Shown: positions 53,949 to 63,423 of the stretch, piece after piece | How the letters are laid out: every line of letters begins with the position of its first letter | Position numbering within the stretch: position 1 is the stretch's first letter | Assembly: GCF_901905185.1 (NCBI RefSeq) | Contig: NZ_CABFMQ020000073.1 | Location: 1 to 64,000 of the forward strand | Source: Methylocella tundrae | GTDB lineage: Bacteria > Pseudomonadota > Alphaproteobacteria > Rhizobiales > Beijerinckiaceae | DNA length: 64,000 bases | Direction of reading: 5' to 3' | Notes under the pieces: generated by a model | The model's input: only the letters and a program-made list of their open reading frames with translations | Told to the model about the DNA's origin: nothing | Databases searched by the model: none | Made by a program: the position numbers and the translations under genes

Positions 53949-55124
53949 TCATGCCGAAAGATTTGTTTGCTTATCAGCCTGGCCCTTTCTCATTTTCAGC
54001 AAAGCCGGCATTCGCACCGCACCTTTAGCGCGAAGTGCAGAATACCGTTCGACAAACCAGCTGTTTGAAAATAAGGGATGTGGATCGCGACCTTCGGCGG
54101 CGCCGTGGAAATAAAAATGAACGAGCGGATTTATGCCGCTGCTTTTGACGTCCGAGTTCTGTTGTAAATACCAATCGGTGTCAAAATAGGGATTAGGGTC
54201 ACGCCCTTCGAGGGCGCCATGCCTCAGGTAGTGATCGTAAGGATCGATTTCGCCTTCCTTCACATCTGAATATCGTTGCAGATACCAACGGCGGTTGAAC
54301 AAGGGATTGGCCTTCTTGCCGCGCAACAACCGTCGGATGCGTGACAATTGCCTCTTGAACGCCCTCCAGGGCGCGCTGAGCCGCCACGACATGCTATTCA
54401 ACAGAGCATCGATTTCACGCTCATGACGCACCAATAGCATTCTCTGGTTCATCTCAGCCTGACGCGCGGTCTCAAGATTTTGCGCCAGAGCCGACGAACG
54501 AACTTGTTCTTCCGCGAGTTTGACTTCGGTCGCGGCCAGATGGGCGGTTAAGCTTTCAAGCTGTAAGCGATCTCGCGTTGAACGCGCAGCCGCGGCCGCG
54601 GCTCGATTTGTCAAGGCAGATCTGTGCTCCTGCTCGACCGCTAGCTTATCTTGAAGGGCCGCAAGCATATCGCCTGTTTCTGCCGCCCGCTGACGTTCCC
54701 TTGAGAGGGCCAGATGGAGGTCCGCGATTTGCTGCTTCCCTGCTTGGCTCGCTCTCTCCGCCAGATCCAGCGCTCGCTCCAGCGCCCCTTCTCTTGCGTC
54801 GCTTTCAGCTTGCCGCTCCTTCATTTCGATGAGCGTGGCCTCCAGGTCGGCGGAGACCTGTATGACCTCTCCCAATAAGGCGTCGGTCTCATCAATCTGG
54901 CCGGTTAACGAGAAAACCCGCTGGCGCATTTGCGCGAGTTGATTTTCAATCTCAATTACATGGTTCCTGGCGTCACCAGACGACTTGGCTTCTGAACGCG
55001 TTTGCTTTGATTTGCGCTCGGTTTCACGCGGGTGACGGGGCAGCTTTTCGCCGCCTGACGCGTCCTTGTTCGGACGCTTGGTCTCTCCGCGGCGGTCACC
55101 GGTCTTGTTCCCACGCGATTTCAT
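53949..55124 (-). CDS. Coiled-coil protein with C-terminal 40-residue repeats
   Basis: 391 residues with no catalytic domain. Residues 1-50 are basic and disordered, residues 55-245 a long coiled coil (ELQ-rich, AREGALERALDLAERASQAG), then SMSWRLSAPWR and a basic stretch (RIRRLLRGKK) of a kind seen beside GT domains. Residues 275-375 hold two and a half copies of the island repeat (FNRRWYLQRYSDV ... DPYDHYLRHGALEGRDP). Looks like a scaffold that could dock the repeat to a partner. AT-rich DNA before it. Confidence 0.65.
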   Translation of the reverse strand: MKSRGNKTGDRRGETKRPNKDASGGEKLPRHPRETERKSKQTRSEAKSSGDARNHVIEIENQLAQMRQRVFSLTGQIDETDALLGEVIQVSADLEATLIEMKERQAESDAREGALERALDLAERASQAGKQQIADLHLALSRERQRAAETGDMLAALQDKLAVEQEHRSALTNRAAAAAARSTRDRLQLESLTAHLAATEVKLAEEQVRSSALAQNLETARQAEMNQRMLLVRHEREIDALLNSMSWRLSAPWRAFKRQLSRIRRLLRGKKANPLFNRRWYLQRYSDVKEGEIDPYDHYLRHGALEGRDPNPYFDTDWYLQQNSDVKSSGINPLVHFYFHGAAEGRDPHPLFSNSWFVERYSALRAKGAVRMPALLKMRKGQADKQTNLSA

Positions 55125-55229
55125 CGGCGGTCCAGTTGAGCTTGGATTATCTGCATAGGATCAATGTGCCTGATCAAGGCTTGGAGACGCAGAACCGAGG
55201 ATGGAGGCGCCGCGCGATTCACAGCCCAT

Positions 55230-56312
55230 TCAACTCCCGGCGGAGACGCCAGCTAGCGTAGCCCGAATGGAAAGAAGCCTTTGCCGCGCCCGTTCACGGT
55301 TCAACTCGGGGTCAATGGAGGGCCCGACCCGCATGTTATGAGATTCATTGCGTCGCTGTTTTGCGCGATGCACGAGCGCGTGGGTGAGGTTTTCATATTT
55401 GCGGGTCAATTCGTCTCGCTCCCTGCAAATGGCGGCGGCTTCGGTCTCAGCCCGCGCCGCTCTTTTCTCGACTTCGGCGAAAGCTGGACCCATGAAGGCG
55501 CATGCCAATTCGAACGTTGAGTTCACTTCATCCAGCGCACTGAGCGCCAGAGATGATTGCGGGCGATCGCGTAAAGTCAGCATCGCCTCATAGGCTTTTA
55601 TCGTCCATGCAAAAACGGGAGGCAGCGAGTCTGCCGCGGCGTTTTGATGTCTAAGGTCGGGCGATAGAAAAGCATCTATGGCCGCGGCGCTTGCTTCGCC
55701 AAAAGCCGGCCATTTGATTCCCAGGAGCCCCCCTATTCTGGTAATCGCGCCCCGCCAGTCCTCGAAAAGATCATCCATCGACACGATGGCGCGCGGAAAA
55801 TGGCGGCTTTCGCGTTCGGCATCAAGGACATGCCTTAACCATAGAAGCAATCCTGTTTCCAGGCTGAATCCGTCCCGTTTCGCTAGAGATTGAGCGACTT
55901 CAAGGGGCGAGCGGATGGGAATGACGACCAGAGGAGCGATTTGCATTTCCTCGAACGCCGCCACCCAAAAAGGTATGATTCGACACAGGCGCGGGTCCTT
56001 GAAGGCAAAAAGCTCCGCTTCTCCAAATTCTTCGCCGAGAAGTAATTTGGCGCGGCTTCTAAAAGCGCTCCCGCACGCTGAATGACGCCATGCTTTGTCA
56101 AAAGCACGCCAATCGCGCCAGCTGCTTCCCGCTGCCGCGAGCAACTCGTCATGAAGAACAGAAATTCTAAGCGATTCCCAATAACCTCTCTCGTTCTCGT
56201 TGTTGGAGGGCATGAGAGTGAACGGCGCGCCAAGGCCAAGCTGCACCATCGTTCCAGTTATCGCGGACGTACCGCTACGATGCATTCCGAGAACAAGGAT
56301 GACCTTTCTCAT
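55230..56312 (-). CDS. Sulfotransferase-like protein 5 with C-terminal coiled coil
   Basis: 360 residues from ATG 56312 (ATG 56327 would add five). PAPS loop VILVLGMHRSGTSAITG at residues 4-20, 3'-phosphate element PLVVIPIRSPLEVAQSLAKR near 125-145. Residues 270-345 are coiled coil (VEKRAARAETEAAAICRERDELTRKYENL), an unusual addition for this family and reminiscent of the neighbouring coiled-coil protein. The 105-base gap places both in one - strand unit. Confidence 0.75.
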   Translation of the reverse strand: MRKVILVLGMHRSGTSAITGTMVQLGLGAPFTLMPSNNENERGYWESLRISVLHDELLAAAGSSWRDWRAFDKAWRHSACGSAFRSRAKLLLGEEFGEAELFAFKDPRLCRIIPFWVAAFEEMQIAPLVVIPIRSPLEVAQSLAKRDGFSLETGLLLWLRHVLDAERESRHFPRAIVSMDDLFEDWRGAITRIGGLLGIKWPAFGEASAAAIDAFLSPDLRHQNAAADSLPPVFAWTIKAYEAMLTLRDRPQSSLALSALDEVNSTFELACAFMGPAFAEVEKRAARAETEAAAICRERDELTRKYENLTHALVHRAKQRRNESHNMRVGPSIDPELNRERARQRLLSIRATLAGVSAGS

Positions 56313-56534
56313 GAGGTTTCGATCCAAGAGCTATGCGCGAAAGCGGCGAGGCGCAGGAGAAAAACAGCGCATCATCGGGTGCTGAAACATTAAATGAGCA
56401 GCATAGCGCCGATCTAGTCAAGGTTTGCAGACATCAGATCATTCGAAAGGCAGCTTACGCGGTCTCTCGGCCGAAAATGCTGGTGACCTGCCACCGCGCA
56501 TTTCCTCCACGTAGAGTTAGAGTCCGACCTGACG

Positions 56535-56628
56535 TGAGCCGCTCCCGGTTTTTAGGCCAGCCGAAACTGGAATTTCCGCCTGTTTTGGCTTATGATGCGG
56601 GGAGCGTCGATAAGCCGTTTGCCAACGA
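56535..56628 (-). mobile_element. IS3-family right-end fragment
   Basis: Matches the 3' end of the 40253-42828 IS3 element in reverse orientation: TGAGCCGCTCCCGGTTTTTA at the tip, then the last orfB codons. Only 94 bases remain; IS630 copy 2 begins 13 bases further on. Confidence 0.75.
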
Positions 56629-56641
56629 GAGCGGCGCCTCA

Positions 56642-57786
56642 TACCAACGGCCCTTATGATTGACCGATGTGGGCCCATTCGCGCATGCCGATTGAGGTGA
56701 TTGTTTTGGGCTGTGCGATGAGGTTTCGCCAGGCCTCACAGGCGGCGTCGATGATGGCGTCATAGCTTTCGAAGACGCGGTTCGAGAGCCAGTTCGCGCG
56801 CAGATATTGCCAGATGTTCTCGACCGGGTTCAGCTCCGGGGATCGGGAAGGCAGGAAAATCAGCGTCATGTTCTTTGGGACGTTGAGGGCCCCCGTCGTA
56901 TGCCACCCGGCGCGATCGAGCAGCAGGACAGCGTGTGCGCCCTTGGCGACCATGCGTGAGATTTCGTCGAGATGAAGTTGCATGGCCTCTGTGTTGGCAT
57001 AGGGCAGTGCGAGCGCCGCGCCGGTTCCGCGGGCCGGGCAGATCGCGCCGAAGAGCCAGGCGCTCTCGTAGCGCTGGTCGGCAGGCTGACGCGGCCGCGT
57101 TCCGCGTCTTGCCCATTGGCGGACGATCCCGTTCTTCTGGCCGATCCGGGCCTCGTCCTGGAACCAGATCTCGATGGGTTTGCCCTTCCTGACGCCGGCC
57201 AGATGGACGTTCAGCGCGGCCGCGAAGTTTTTTTAAACGCCTCGATCGTCCGGGCGTCCTGCCCCGGGTGGCGCCGACGGGCGCTGACATGGAAGAAGCC
57301 GAGCGCCTTGAGGAGCTTGCCGACCGTACGCTCGTGATAGACGACGCCGAAGCGCTCGCCGATGACGCGTTGCAAGTCGACGCGCCGCCAGCGCACGACG
57401 CATGCACGGCCCGGTCCGGACCGGTCCAAGCTGCGCCAGTTTCGCCTGCTGCTCCGCCGAGAGGCGCGTCGGCCTGCCCTTCGACCAGTTGTCGAGATCA
57501 TGGTCGTTAAACCGATGCGCCCAGTCGCGCAGCGTCTGGCGATCCATGCCGCCGATCCGCGCCGCATCTGTCCGGTTCATGCCGTCCAGGACCGCCGCCA
57601 GCGCCAATAGACGCCGGCTCTGGTTCGCGTTCTTCGCCGCCGTCGCAAGCCGCCAAAGTTCGCCAGCTGAAAAATCCGTCCGTAATTTAACCGCTGACGC
57701 CATCGCGCGAATCCTCCCCGCGCCATGCAATTATCTCAGACGCGAAAGCGGAATCCCTCACGAGCCAAATATCGAGGCCGTTGGTA
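56642..57786 (-). mobile_element. IS630-family element, copy 2
   Basis: Same length (1145) and ends as copy 1, same orientation, with the encoded frames unchanged. Bounded by TA at 56642-56643 and 57785-57786. Flanked on the left by an IS3 fragment and on the right by other transposase debris. The two copies enclose 40215-56641. Confidence 0.9.
56654..57703 (-). pseudogene. IS630 transposase, copy 2, two frame changes
   Basis: Same gene and same two frame changes as copy 1: start MASAVKLRTDF at 57703, +1 change in the GGACCGG tract, -1 slip at the A7 run, end at 56654. Sharing even the apparent lesion means that the two copies descend recently from one already altered copy or are moved in trans. 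Confidence 0.8.
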
Positions 57787-57802
57787 TTAGGGCGTCGGAT
57801 GT

Positions 57803-58213
57803 TCAAGTGAATCCATATCCGGCGGCTTTGAAGTAGTTTTGGCATTCGGCTGGCTCGAATAGATCGCAGATTTGGCCGATTTCGCGCCAGAGGGCGTCGA
57901 TCGTCCTGACGGCGCTGGCGCGCAGACGCGCTTTTAGTTTGGAGAAGGCCATCGCGATCGGATTCAGGTCCGGACTGTAGGGCGGTAGGAACAGAATCCA
58001 TGCGCCCGTGGCCCCGATGGCCTTTTCGGCAGCCGGACTTTTGTGGGCCGCCAGATTGTCCATGATCACGACATCGCCCTTTTCAAGGGTCGGCGCGAGC
58101 TGGGTCTCGACATAGGTCTCGAAGATGCGCCGGTTCATCGGAGCGTCGATGACGAAGGGCGCGGTGAGCCCATGGCAACGCAGAATCGGAAGGCCGTGCG
58201 TGCGGTCGATCAT
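57803..58213 (-). pseudogene. IS630-type transposase C terminus fused to IS3 start
   Basis: 136 residues: first MIDRTHGLPIL looks like the start of an IS3 orfB, then APFVIDAPMNRRIFETYVE, DVVIMDNLAAHKSP and ILFLPPYSPDLNPIAMAFS, the C-terminal DDE part of an IS630 transposase. The first catalytic Asp region is missing. A junction of two elements; inactive. Confidence 0.65.
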
Positions 58214-58524
58214 CGCTTTGCGCTCAGCAAACCCGCTTTGGTGAGCGCGCCTTCCAAAAAATCATTCTCCAGCGTCAGTTCGCCGATCTTGGCGTGCAGC
58301 GCCTTCAGATCGACGATGGCCTCTTTCGCTTCGTTCCTCTCCTGGCCAAACACCCCGGCCGCGCCTTCGAGAAGCTGACCTTTCCACGTCGTGATCTGGT
58401 TCGGGTGAACGTCGAACTGCTGAGCCAGCTCGGTCGGCGTCCTGTCCCCCTTCACGGCGGCCAAAGCCACCTTCGCCTTGAAGGCCGCTGTATGATTGCG
58501 GCGCGGTCTCTTCGTCATCTTCAC
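58210..58524 (-). CDS. IS3-family transposase orfA, remnant element
   Basis: 104 residues with the orfA layout: basic HTH part (NHTAAFKAKVALAAVKGDR, ELAQQFDVHPNQITTWKGQ) and a leucine-zipper-like end (KIGELTLENDFLEGALTKAG). Frame is intact, but its orfB is replaced by an IS630 tail, so it cannot transpose as a unit. Confidence 0.75.
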   Translation of the reverse strand: MKMTKRPRRNHTAAFKAKVALAAVKGDRTPTELAQQFDVHPNQITTWKGQLLEGAAGVFGQERNEAKEAIVDLKALHAKIGELTLENDFLEGALTKAGLLSAKR

Positions 58525-58742
58525 TCCTGACGGCGGCGAGAATCCTCGCCGCCGTCAGGCAGAAAATCCACTTATCTCACTGTTCAAATTTGCGGGGCCA
58601 GCTCCCTAATTGCTTTCTAACAATTGATATTCGAAGCAAACTCCTTTACTTCAGCCTACAACCTGACACGCGCCGCCAATTGATGAGAAAAAGAAGCGCG
58701 CGTCAATTGTTAGAGAAAAACCAAGGCTAGGGGACATCAAAA

Positions 58743-59531
58743 ATGATGGAAAGCAAGTTCGAGCGACGCTTCCCCGTTGATCAAAATGCTATCGATCTTT
58801 TTCACGGTCACTGGGCAAGCAAAATCGAGGAGGTTCATCCCGGTCTTACCTCGGGAGCATTGCCTATGTTCAGCGCGGATCGTCGCCCGTCCATCGCCGC
58901 CCAATATCTCGGGTTGGTCCCAGGCTCACTGCATGGCATGAACATACTTGAACTTGGGCCGCTCGAAGGTGCCCACACGTATCAATTGGCAAAACTCGGG
59001 GCCGATCGAATTCTTTCAATCGAAGCAAACTCGGAGGCCTTCTTGAAATGCCTTATTGTCAAAGAGATTCTACGCACACCGCGTTGCCGATTTCTGCTGG
59101 GCGATTGCTTGAAATTCCTTCAGATCAATCGTGATCGGTTTGATATGATTTTCTGCTCCGGCATTCTCTACCATATGGAGAATCCCTTCGAGCTCATCAA
59201 AGCGATTGCTCAGCATACAGATCGCGTATTTTTATGGACGCATTATTACGATCCCGACGTGCCTTCCGGCGCAGGGCGTAAACCGAAGGTAGTCAATTGC
59301 GACGGGCTTGAGCTTATCTTATACGAACACATTTACGGTGAAACTACCAATTCTGGCCAATTCTGGGGCGGCACAATGCCCAGCGCATCGTGGCTCGAGA
59401 AAGCGGGGATTCAACGATGCTTCGAACACTTCGGATATCAATTTTCGGTCCATGAGGATAATCCGACCCAAGAGGCTGGTCCTTGGATTACGGCGACAGC
59501 ATTGCGCCAGCCAACTGGTGCCCACGGCTAA
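58743..59531 (+). CDS. SAM-dependent methyltransferase
   Basis: 262 residues from ATG 58743 (ATG 58746 is also possible). Motif I NILELGPLEGAHTYQLAKLG (about 68-87), acidic post-I residue in ILSIEANSEAF, and FDMIFCSGILYHMENPFELI. Class I fold; substrate probably a sugar or lipid of the island. First gene of a + strand group of three. Confidence 0.75.
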   Translation: MMESKFERRFPVDQNAIDLFHGHWASKIEEVHPGLTSGALPMFSADRRPSIAAQYLGLVPGSLHGMNILELGPLEGAHTYQLAKLGADRILSIEANSEAFLKCLIVKEILRTPRCRFLLGDCLKFLQINRDRFDMIFCSGILYHMENPFELIKAIAQHTDRVFLWTHYYDPDVPSGAGRKPKVVNCDGLELILYEHIYGETTNSGQFWGGTMPSASWLEKAGIQRCFEHFGYQFSVHEDNPTQEAGPWITATALRQPTGAHG

Positions 59532-59608
59532 ACTCGACCTATTTTTCCTGCCTGCCCGCAAGCTCTGCTCAACTAATCCAAACCATAGCCTAATCCAGGA
59601 TCCCACTT

Positions 59609-60394
59609 ATGACGCAGCCCTCTAAGAACCCCAGGCGCGACGGTAGGTTTCACCATCATAGATCACATTTCTTATATCATGTTGATCCCTTAACCACGCG
59701 TGGTCTCGAAATCGGCGCGTTTGATTTGCCTCTCGTGGAGCCGATGGAAGGGAGATGCGATTTTGCTGATTGGAATACCGCCGAATATCTAAGGGATATA
59801 GCTAAGCCTGATACCGGCCATAATCCCGATTTCGTTGTGCCAATCAACTATAACCTTCTCCAAGGATATGATCAAGTCCCTGACGGCTACGATTGGGTCG
59901 CTGCGGCTCATGTCATAGAACACGTACCGGACATTATTGGATGGCTCAAGCAAATAACCACGAAGTTGAAGCCAGGAGGCATCCTGTTCCTAATAATTCC
60001 AGATAAACGATATATCTTCGATATTTATAGACAGGAGAGTACTTTCACAGACGCTCTCGTGGCCCACAAATCCGCGTTCAAACATCCTTCGTTCGCGCAA
60101 GTGTTCGATCATTTTTACTATCACGCTCCGGGCCTTGTCGCCCGCGACGTCTGGATCGGTAATTCGTTGCCGGGCCCTATGCTAAACTTTGCAAACGCTT
60201 TTTCCATCGCTGAAAAGGCTGAACTTGCATATGAGGTGGATGCTCATTGCTGGGTGCTAACGCCGGACAGTTTCTCGGCGCTAACGCAGTCGCTTTGCAA
60301 TAGCCAGATGATCAACCTGCAGCCCCTCGATCTCCATCCAACTGTATTTGGCGGTCTCGATTTCTCAGTCGTTTTACAAAAGCCTGCAACGTAA
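59609..60394 (+). CDS. Methyltransferase-fold protein (Methyltransf_23-like)
   Basis: 261 residues. GLEIGAFDLPLVEPMEGRCDF carries a motif I variant (E-x-G-x-F), followed by YDWVAAAHVIEHVPDIIGWL and LKPGGILFLIIPDKRYIFD, which are typical of the class I fold. The motif I glycine pattern is incomplete, so SAM binding is less certain. Precedes the RgpF-WsaF gene by 100 bases. Confidence 0.7.
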   Translation: MTQPSKNPRRDGRFHHHRSHFLYHVDPLTTRGLEIGAFDLPLVEPMEGRCDFADWNTAEYLRDIAKPDTGHNPDFVVPINYNLLQGYDQVPDGYDWVAAAHVIEHVPDIIGWLKQITTKLKPGGILFLIIPDKRYIFDIYRQESTFTDALVAHKSAFKHPSFAQVFDHFYYHAPGLVARDVWIGNSLPGPMLNFANAFSIAEKAELAYEVDAHCWVLTPDSFSALTQSLCNSQMINLQPLDLHPTVFGGLDFSVVLQKPAT

Positions 60395-60494
60395 AAAATG
60401 GTCAATGTCAAACCTGTCAAACCTTGTTTATAATGCTAGGGTTCGTCATGGATCGACCGTCGGCGGCGTCGCGCGTTTTTAAGGGAAAACACAG

Positions 60495-63242
60495 ATGATT
60501 CCTTCGATTCTTAGCGCGCATCTATCTAAAATAATTTCCCGACAAAAAGATAGAAACGAATATAGACTCATAAAACGGGAATTTGACAGAAGTTTTTATA
60601 TCTCCCAATACCCCGATACAATCGGGAGCGAACTTGACCCAATCGAGCACTATCGCACGCAAGGCTGGCGCATTGGCCTAAATCCTCATGCGGGCTTCGA
60701 TACCTTGTACTATAGGGGATCAAATCCGGATGTCGAACGGGCAAATCGAAATCCATTCGTGCATTTCCTACGTCACGGGCGCAAAGAAGGTCGGGTGCCT
60801 AAAGCTCCAAACTCCCGAGATCGAAATTTCGCGCTGGACTATTTGATCATCGCACCTGAGTTTGACGTAAATTACTATCTTTCACGGTATCCCGACGTAA
60901 GGAGTTCAAATATAGACCCGATTAAGCACTATATTTTCTATGGCTGGAAAGAAGGACGTAACCCGCGGTCAGATTTCAACACAGGTTATTACTGCTTTTG
61001 CAATAGCGATTTGTCATTTAATGAGCTAAATCCATTCCGCCATTATATAGAAATAGGACGTGCTGAAGGGCGCCAATCGTGCGCCGCTGAAGATCGAGAA
61101 CCGCATTTACGCTTCATGTACACGTCAAATTTAACAACAGACTTAAACGCGGTACCGAGCCTTCGTCCATGCAATGAAAATGATTATTGTTTAGCGGTTC
61201 CGTTTGACTTTATTATGACTTCCGGTACAGTAACCCGTGTTGCGGCAGTAATTCATGTGTATTATACGGAGCTTCTTCCTGCCATCATTGGTTACATAAC
61301 GAATGTGCCGGTACCAACTGATTTGTTCATATCTACGGATACGATTGATAAAAAAGCTATTATAACTAATTATTTGCGGGAATATTTACATGGCAAAGTA
61401 GAAGTCCGCGTATTTGAAAATAGAGGTCGGGATATTGCGCCATTCATAGTTGGCTTTTCGGATGTATTTGAGCGCTACGAATATTTTATACACCTGCATA
61501 CAAAGAGATCTCCACATGGGGGGGGGCCGCTAGAGGGATGGCTGGAGTATATTCTTTTAAACTTACTTGGGAGTGAGCGTATAGTTAAAAGTGTATTCAG
61601 CTTATTTGAAAATGAAAACGTCGGAATTGTTTTCCCTCAGCATCTTTTTGCGCTACGTGGGATTCTTAATTGGGGCTACGACTTCGAGATGGCGGCCGAC
61701 CTTCTACGGCGAGCCGGTTTTCACCTTGATAAGCTTCATCTTCTAGAATTTCCATCGGGGTCGATGTTTTGGGGCCGATCTGCTGCACTTCGTCCATTGT
61801 TGGACTTAGACATAGAGTTTGCTGCGTTTCCGGATGAAGCGGGGCAGGTCGATGGAACTTTGGCACATGCTATTGAGCGTTCATTTCTGTTTTTCGCAGA
61901 AATCGCGGGTTTTCGATGGGCAAAGATTATTTCAAAGCAGATCGCTTATCCCATAAAGAATACATTGCTTGAAAGTAACACACAAGAAGATGTTTCGTCC
62001 AATCTTGCGCTGACTTATCGGCCACTACTATTAAGGCAACTGTCTGGTATTACAGCTACGGAAAAGGCCATCAAAGAGGTTCGCAGGATCATCTATTTCC
62101 CTTCTTCAAATAAGAAACCGCGATTGAACTTGTTGGTTCCTACGATAAACCCGCACCAAACCTTTGGGGGTGTTTCAACAGCGCTCAAAATGTTCGATGA
62201 TCTTGAGAGGTGCTATAATACTGTTGCAGATTTTCGCATCATCGTTACTGACGCCGCAGTTGTGAGCGAGGCTGGGGTGCGCTTCAAAAAATACTCTTTT
62301 AGAGGACTATCTCCACATGACACGAACAGCGGGCATGTAATTGTCGAGGCAGTGGAACGGAGGTTCGAACCGCTGACCGTGCGGTCATCGGATATTTTCG
62401 TGGCAACGGCATGGTGGACGGCTGACCTTGCATTTGAGGCAATCGATGTTCAGAAGAAAATGTTTAAAAAGTCTAATAAACTTATCTATTTAATTCAAGA
62501 TTTCGAACCTAACTTCTATGGATGGAGTTCGAATTGGATTTTGGCGGACAATACATTAAGAAGAGGCGATGAAACTGTAGCTGTAATTAATTCGTATGAG
62601 CTATGTCAGTACCTTTTGAAAGAATATTTGTTTGATACAATTTACTATATTGGATACAAAAGAAACGGATTGATTAGGATTGACGGTATTGAAGAGAGGC
62701 AAAAAATAATCATCTTCTACGGCCGTCCACATGTAACGAGGAACTTGTTTGAAATCTTGGTCGATGGGATAAGCCTGTGGCAACAGCGAAATCCCACAAT
62801 TGCGAGAGAATGGAGAATTGTCTCATTAGGGGAAGAATATTCTCCAGAGGCGCTCGCACATGTTTGTAATGTCGAAATTGGAGGCAAGCTCTCCTTAGAA
62901 GACTACAGTACCTATTTGCGCACAGCGTCTGTTGGCATTTCTCTGATGCTGTCGCCACATCCTAGTTACCCTCCATTAGAAATGGCCGAGGCAGGCGTCG
63001 TCACGATTACGAATTCCTGTTTCGGCAAAAATCTAAGTCAATGGGCCGACAATATTATTGCCCTGGACAAGTTAACGGATGATACGATTTCAGAGGCCAT
63101 TAGCAATGCAATCATACGCGTGAAGGCAAACGCGTTCCCGCTTCAGCAGACGATGAAAGATCCAAATATGTCTGCTAATGTACACCCCAACGTTACTGAG
63201 TATAGTGCTAAGAGTCTCGGCCGGCTGCTTAAGTTGGAATGA
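60495..63242 (+). CDS. RgpF/WsaF-type glycosyltransferase with N-terminal repeats
   Basis: 915 residues. Residues 29-195 hold four copies of the 38-40-residue repeat (FDVNYYLSRYPDV ... DPIKHYIFYGWKEGRNP). Residues about 240-500 match the rhamnan synthesis protein F domain (VAAVIHVYYTELLPAIIGYI, ENRGRDIAPFIVGF, HLHTKRSPHGG). From about 543 a WsaF-like GT-B rhamnosyltransferase follows (LNLLVPTINPHQTFGGVSTA, MLSPHPSYPPLEMAEAG). Suggests rhamnose polymer assembly. Noticeably AT-richer than the core genes, which suggests transfer. Confidence 0.85.
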   Translation: MIPSILSAHLSKIISRQKDRNEYRLIKREFDRSFYISQYPDTIGSELDPIEHYRTQGWRIGLNPHAGFDTLYYRGSNPDVERANRNPFVHFLRHGRKEGRVPKAPNSRDRNFALDYLIIAPEFDVNYYLSRYPDVRSSNIDPIKHYIFYGWKEGRNPRSDFNTGYYCFCNSDLSFNELNPFRHYIEIGRAEGRQSCAAEDREPHLRFMYTSNLTTDLNAVPSLRPCNENDYCLAVPFDFIMTSGTVTRVAAVIHVYYTELLPAIIGYITNVPVPTDLFISTDTIDKKAIITNYLREYLHGKVEVRVFENRGRDIAPFIVGFSDVFERYEYFIHLHTKRSPHGGGPLEGWLEYILLNLLGSERIVKSVFSLFENENVGIVFPQHLFALRGILNWGYDFEMAADLLRRAGFHLDKLHLLEFPSGSMFWGRSAALRPLLDLDIEFAAFPDEAGQVDGTLAHAIERSFLFFAEIAGFRWAKIISKQIAYPIKNTLLESNTQEDVSSNLALTYRPLLLRQLSGITATEKAIKEVRRIIYFPSSNKKPRLNLLVPTINPHQTFGGVSTALKMFDDLERCYNTVADFRIIVTDAAVVSEAGVRFKKYSFRGLSPHDTNSGHVIVEAVERRFEPLTVRSSDIFVATAWWTADLAFEAIDVQKKMFKKSNKLIYLIQDFEPNFYGWSSNWILADNTLRRGDETVAVINSYELCQYLLKEYLFDTIYYIGYKRNGLIRIDGIEERQKIIIFYGRPHVTRNLFEILVDGISLWQQRNPTIAREWRIVSLGEEYSPEALAHVCNVEIGGKLSLEDYSTYLRTASVGISLMLSPHPSYPPLEMAEAGVVTITNSCFGKNLSQWADNIIALDKLTDDTISEAISNAIIRVKANAFPLQQTMKDPNMSANVHPNVTEYSAKSLGRLLKLE

Positions 63243-63423
63243 GATCCTTCAGATTCTCATCCCCAATTGGCGCGTGGAGCCAAGTGCCGGCGCGCCGCTA
63301 CGCCATCTTCGGCAGATTCCCCGCCAAGTCGCCTCGAATCCCGAACGGCTGGCGCATGACGTGCTGGCCGTGGTGACCTACTCCCTTAAATTTGTCCAAT
63401 CTGAACTAAAATTTTCCAATTAC

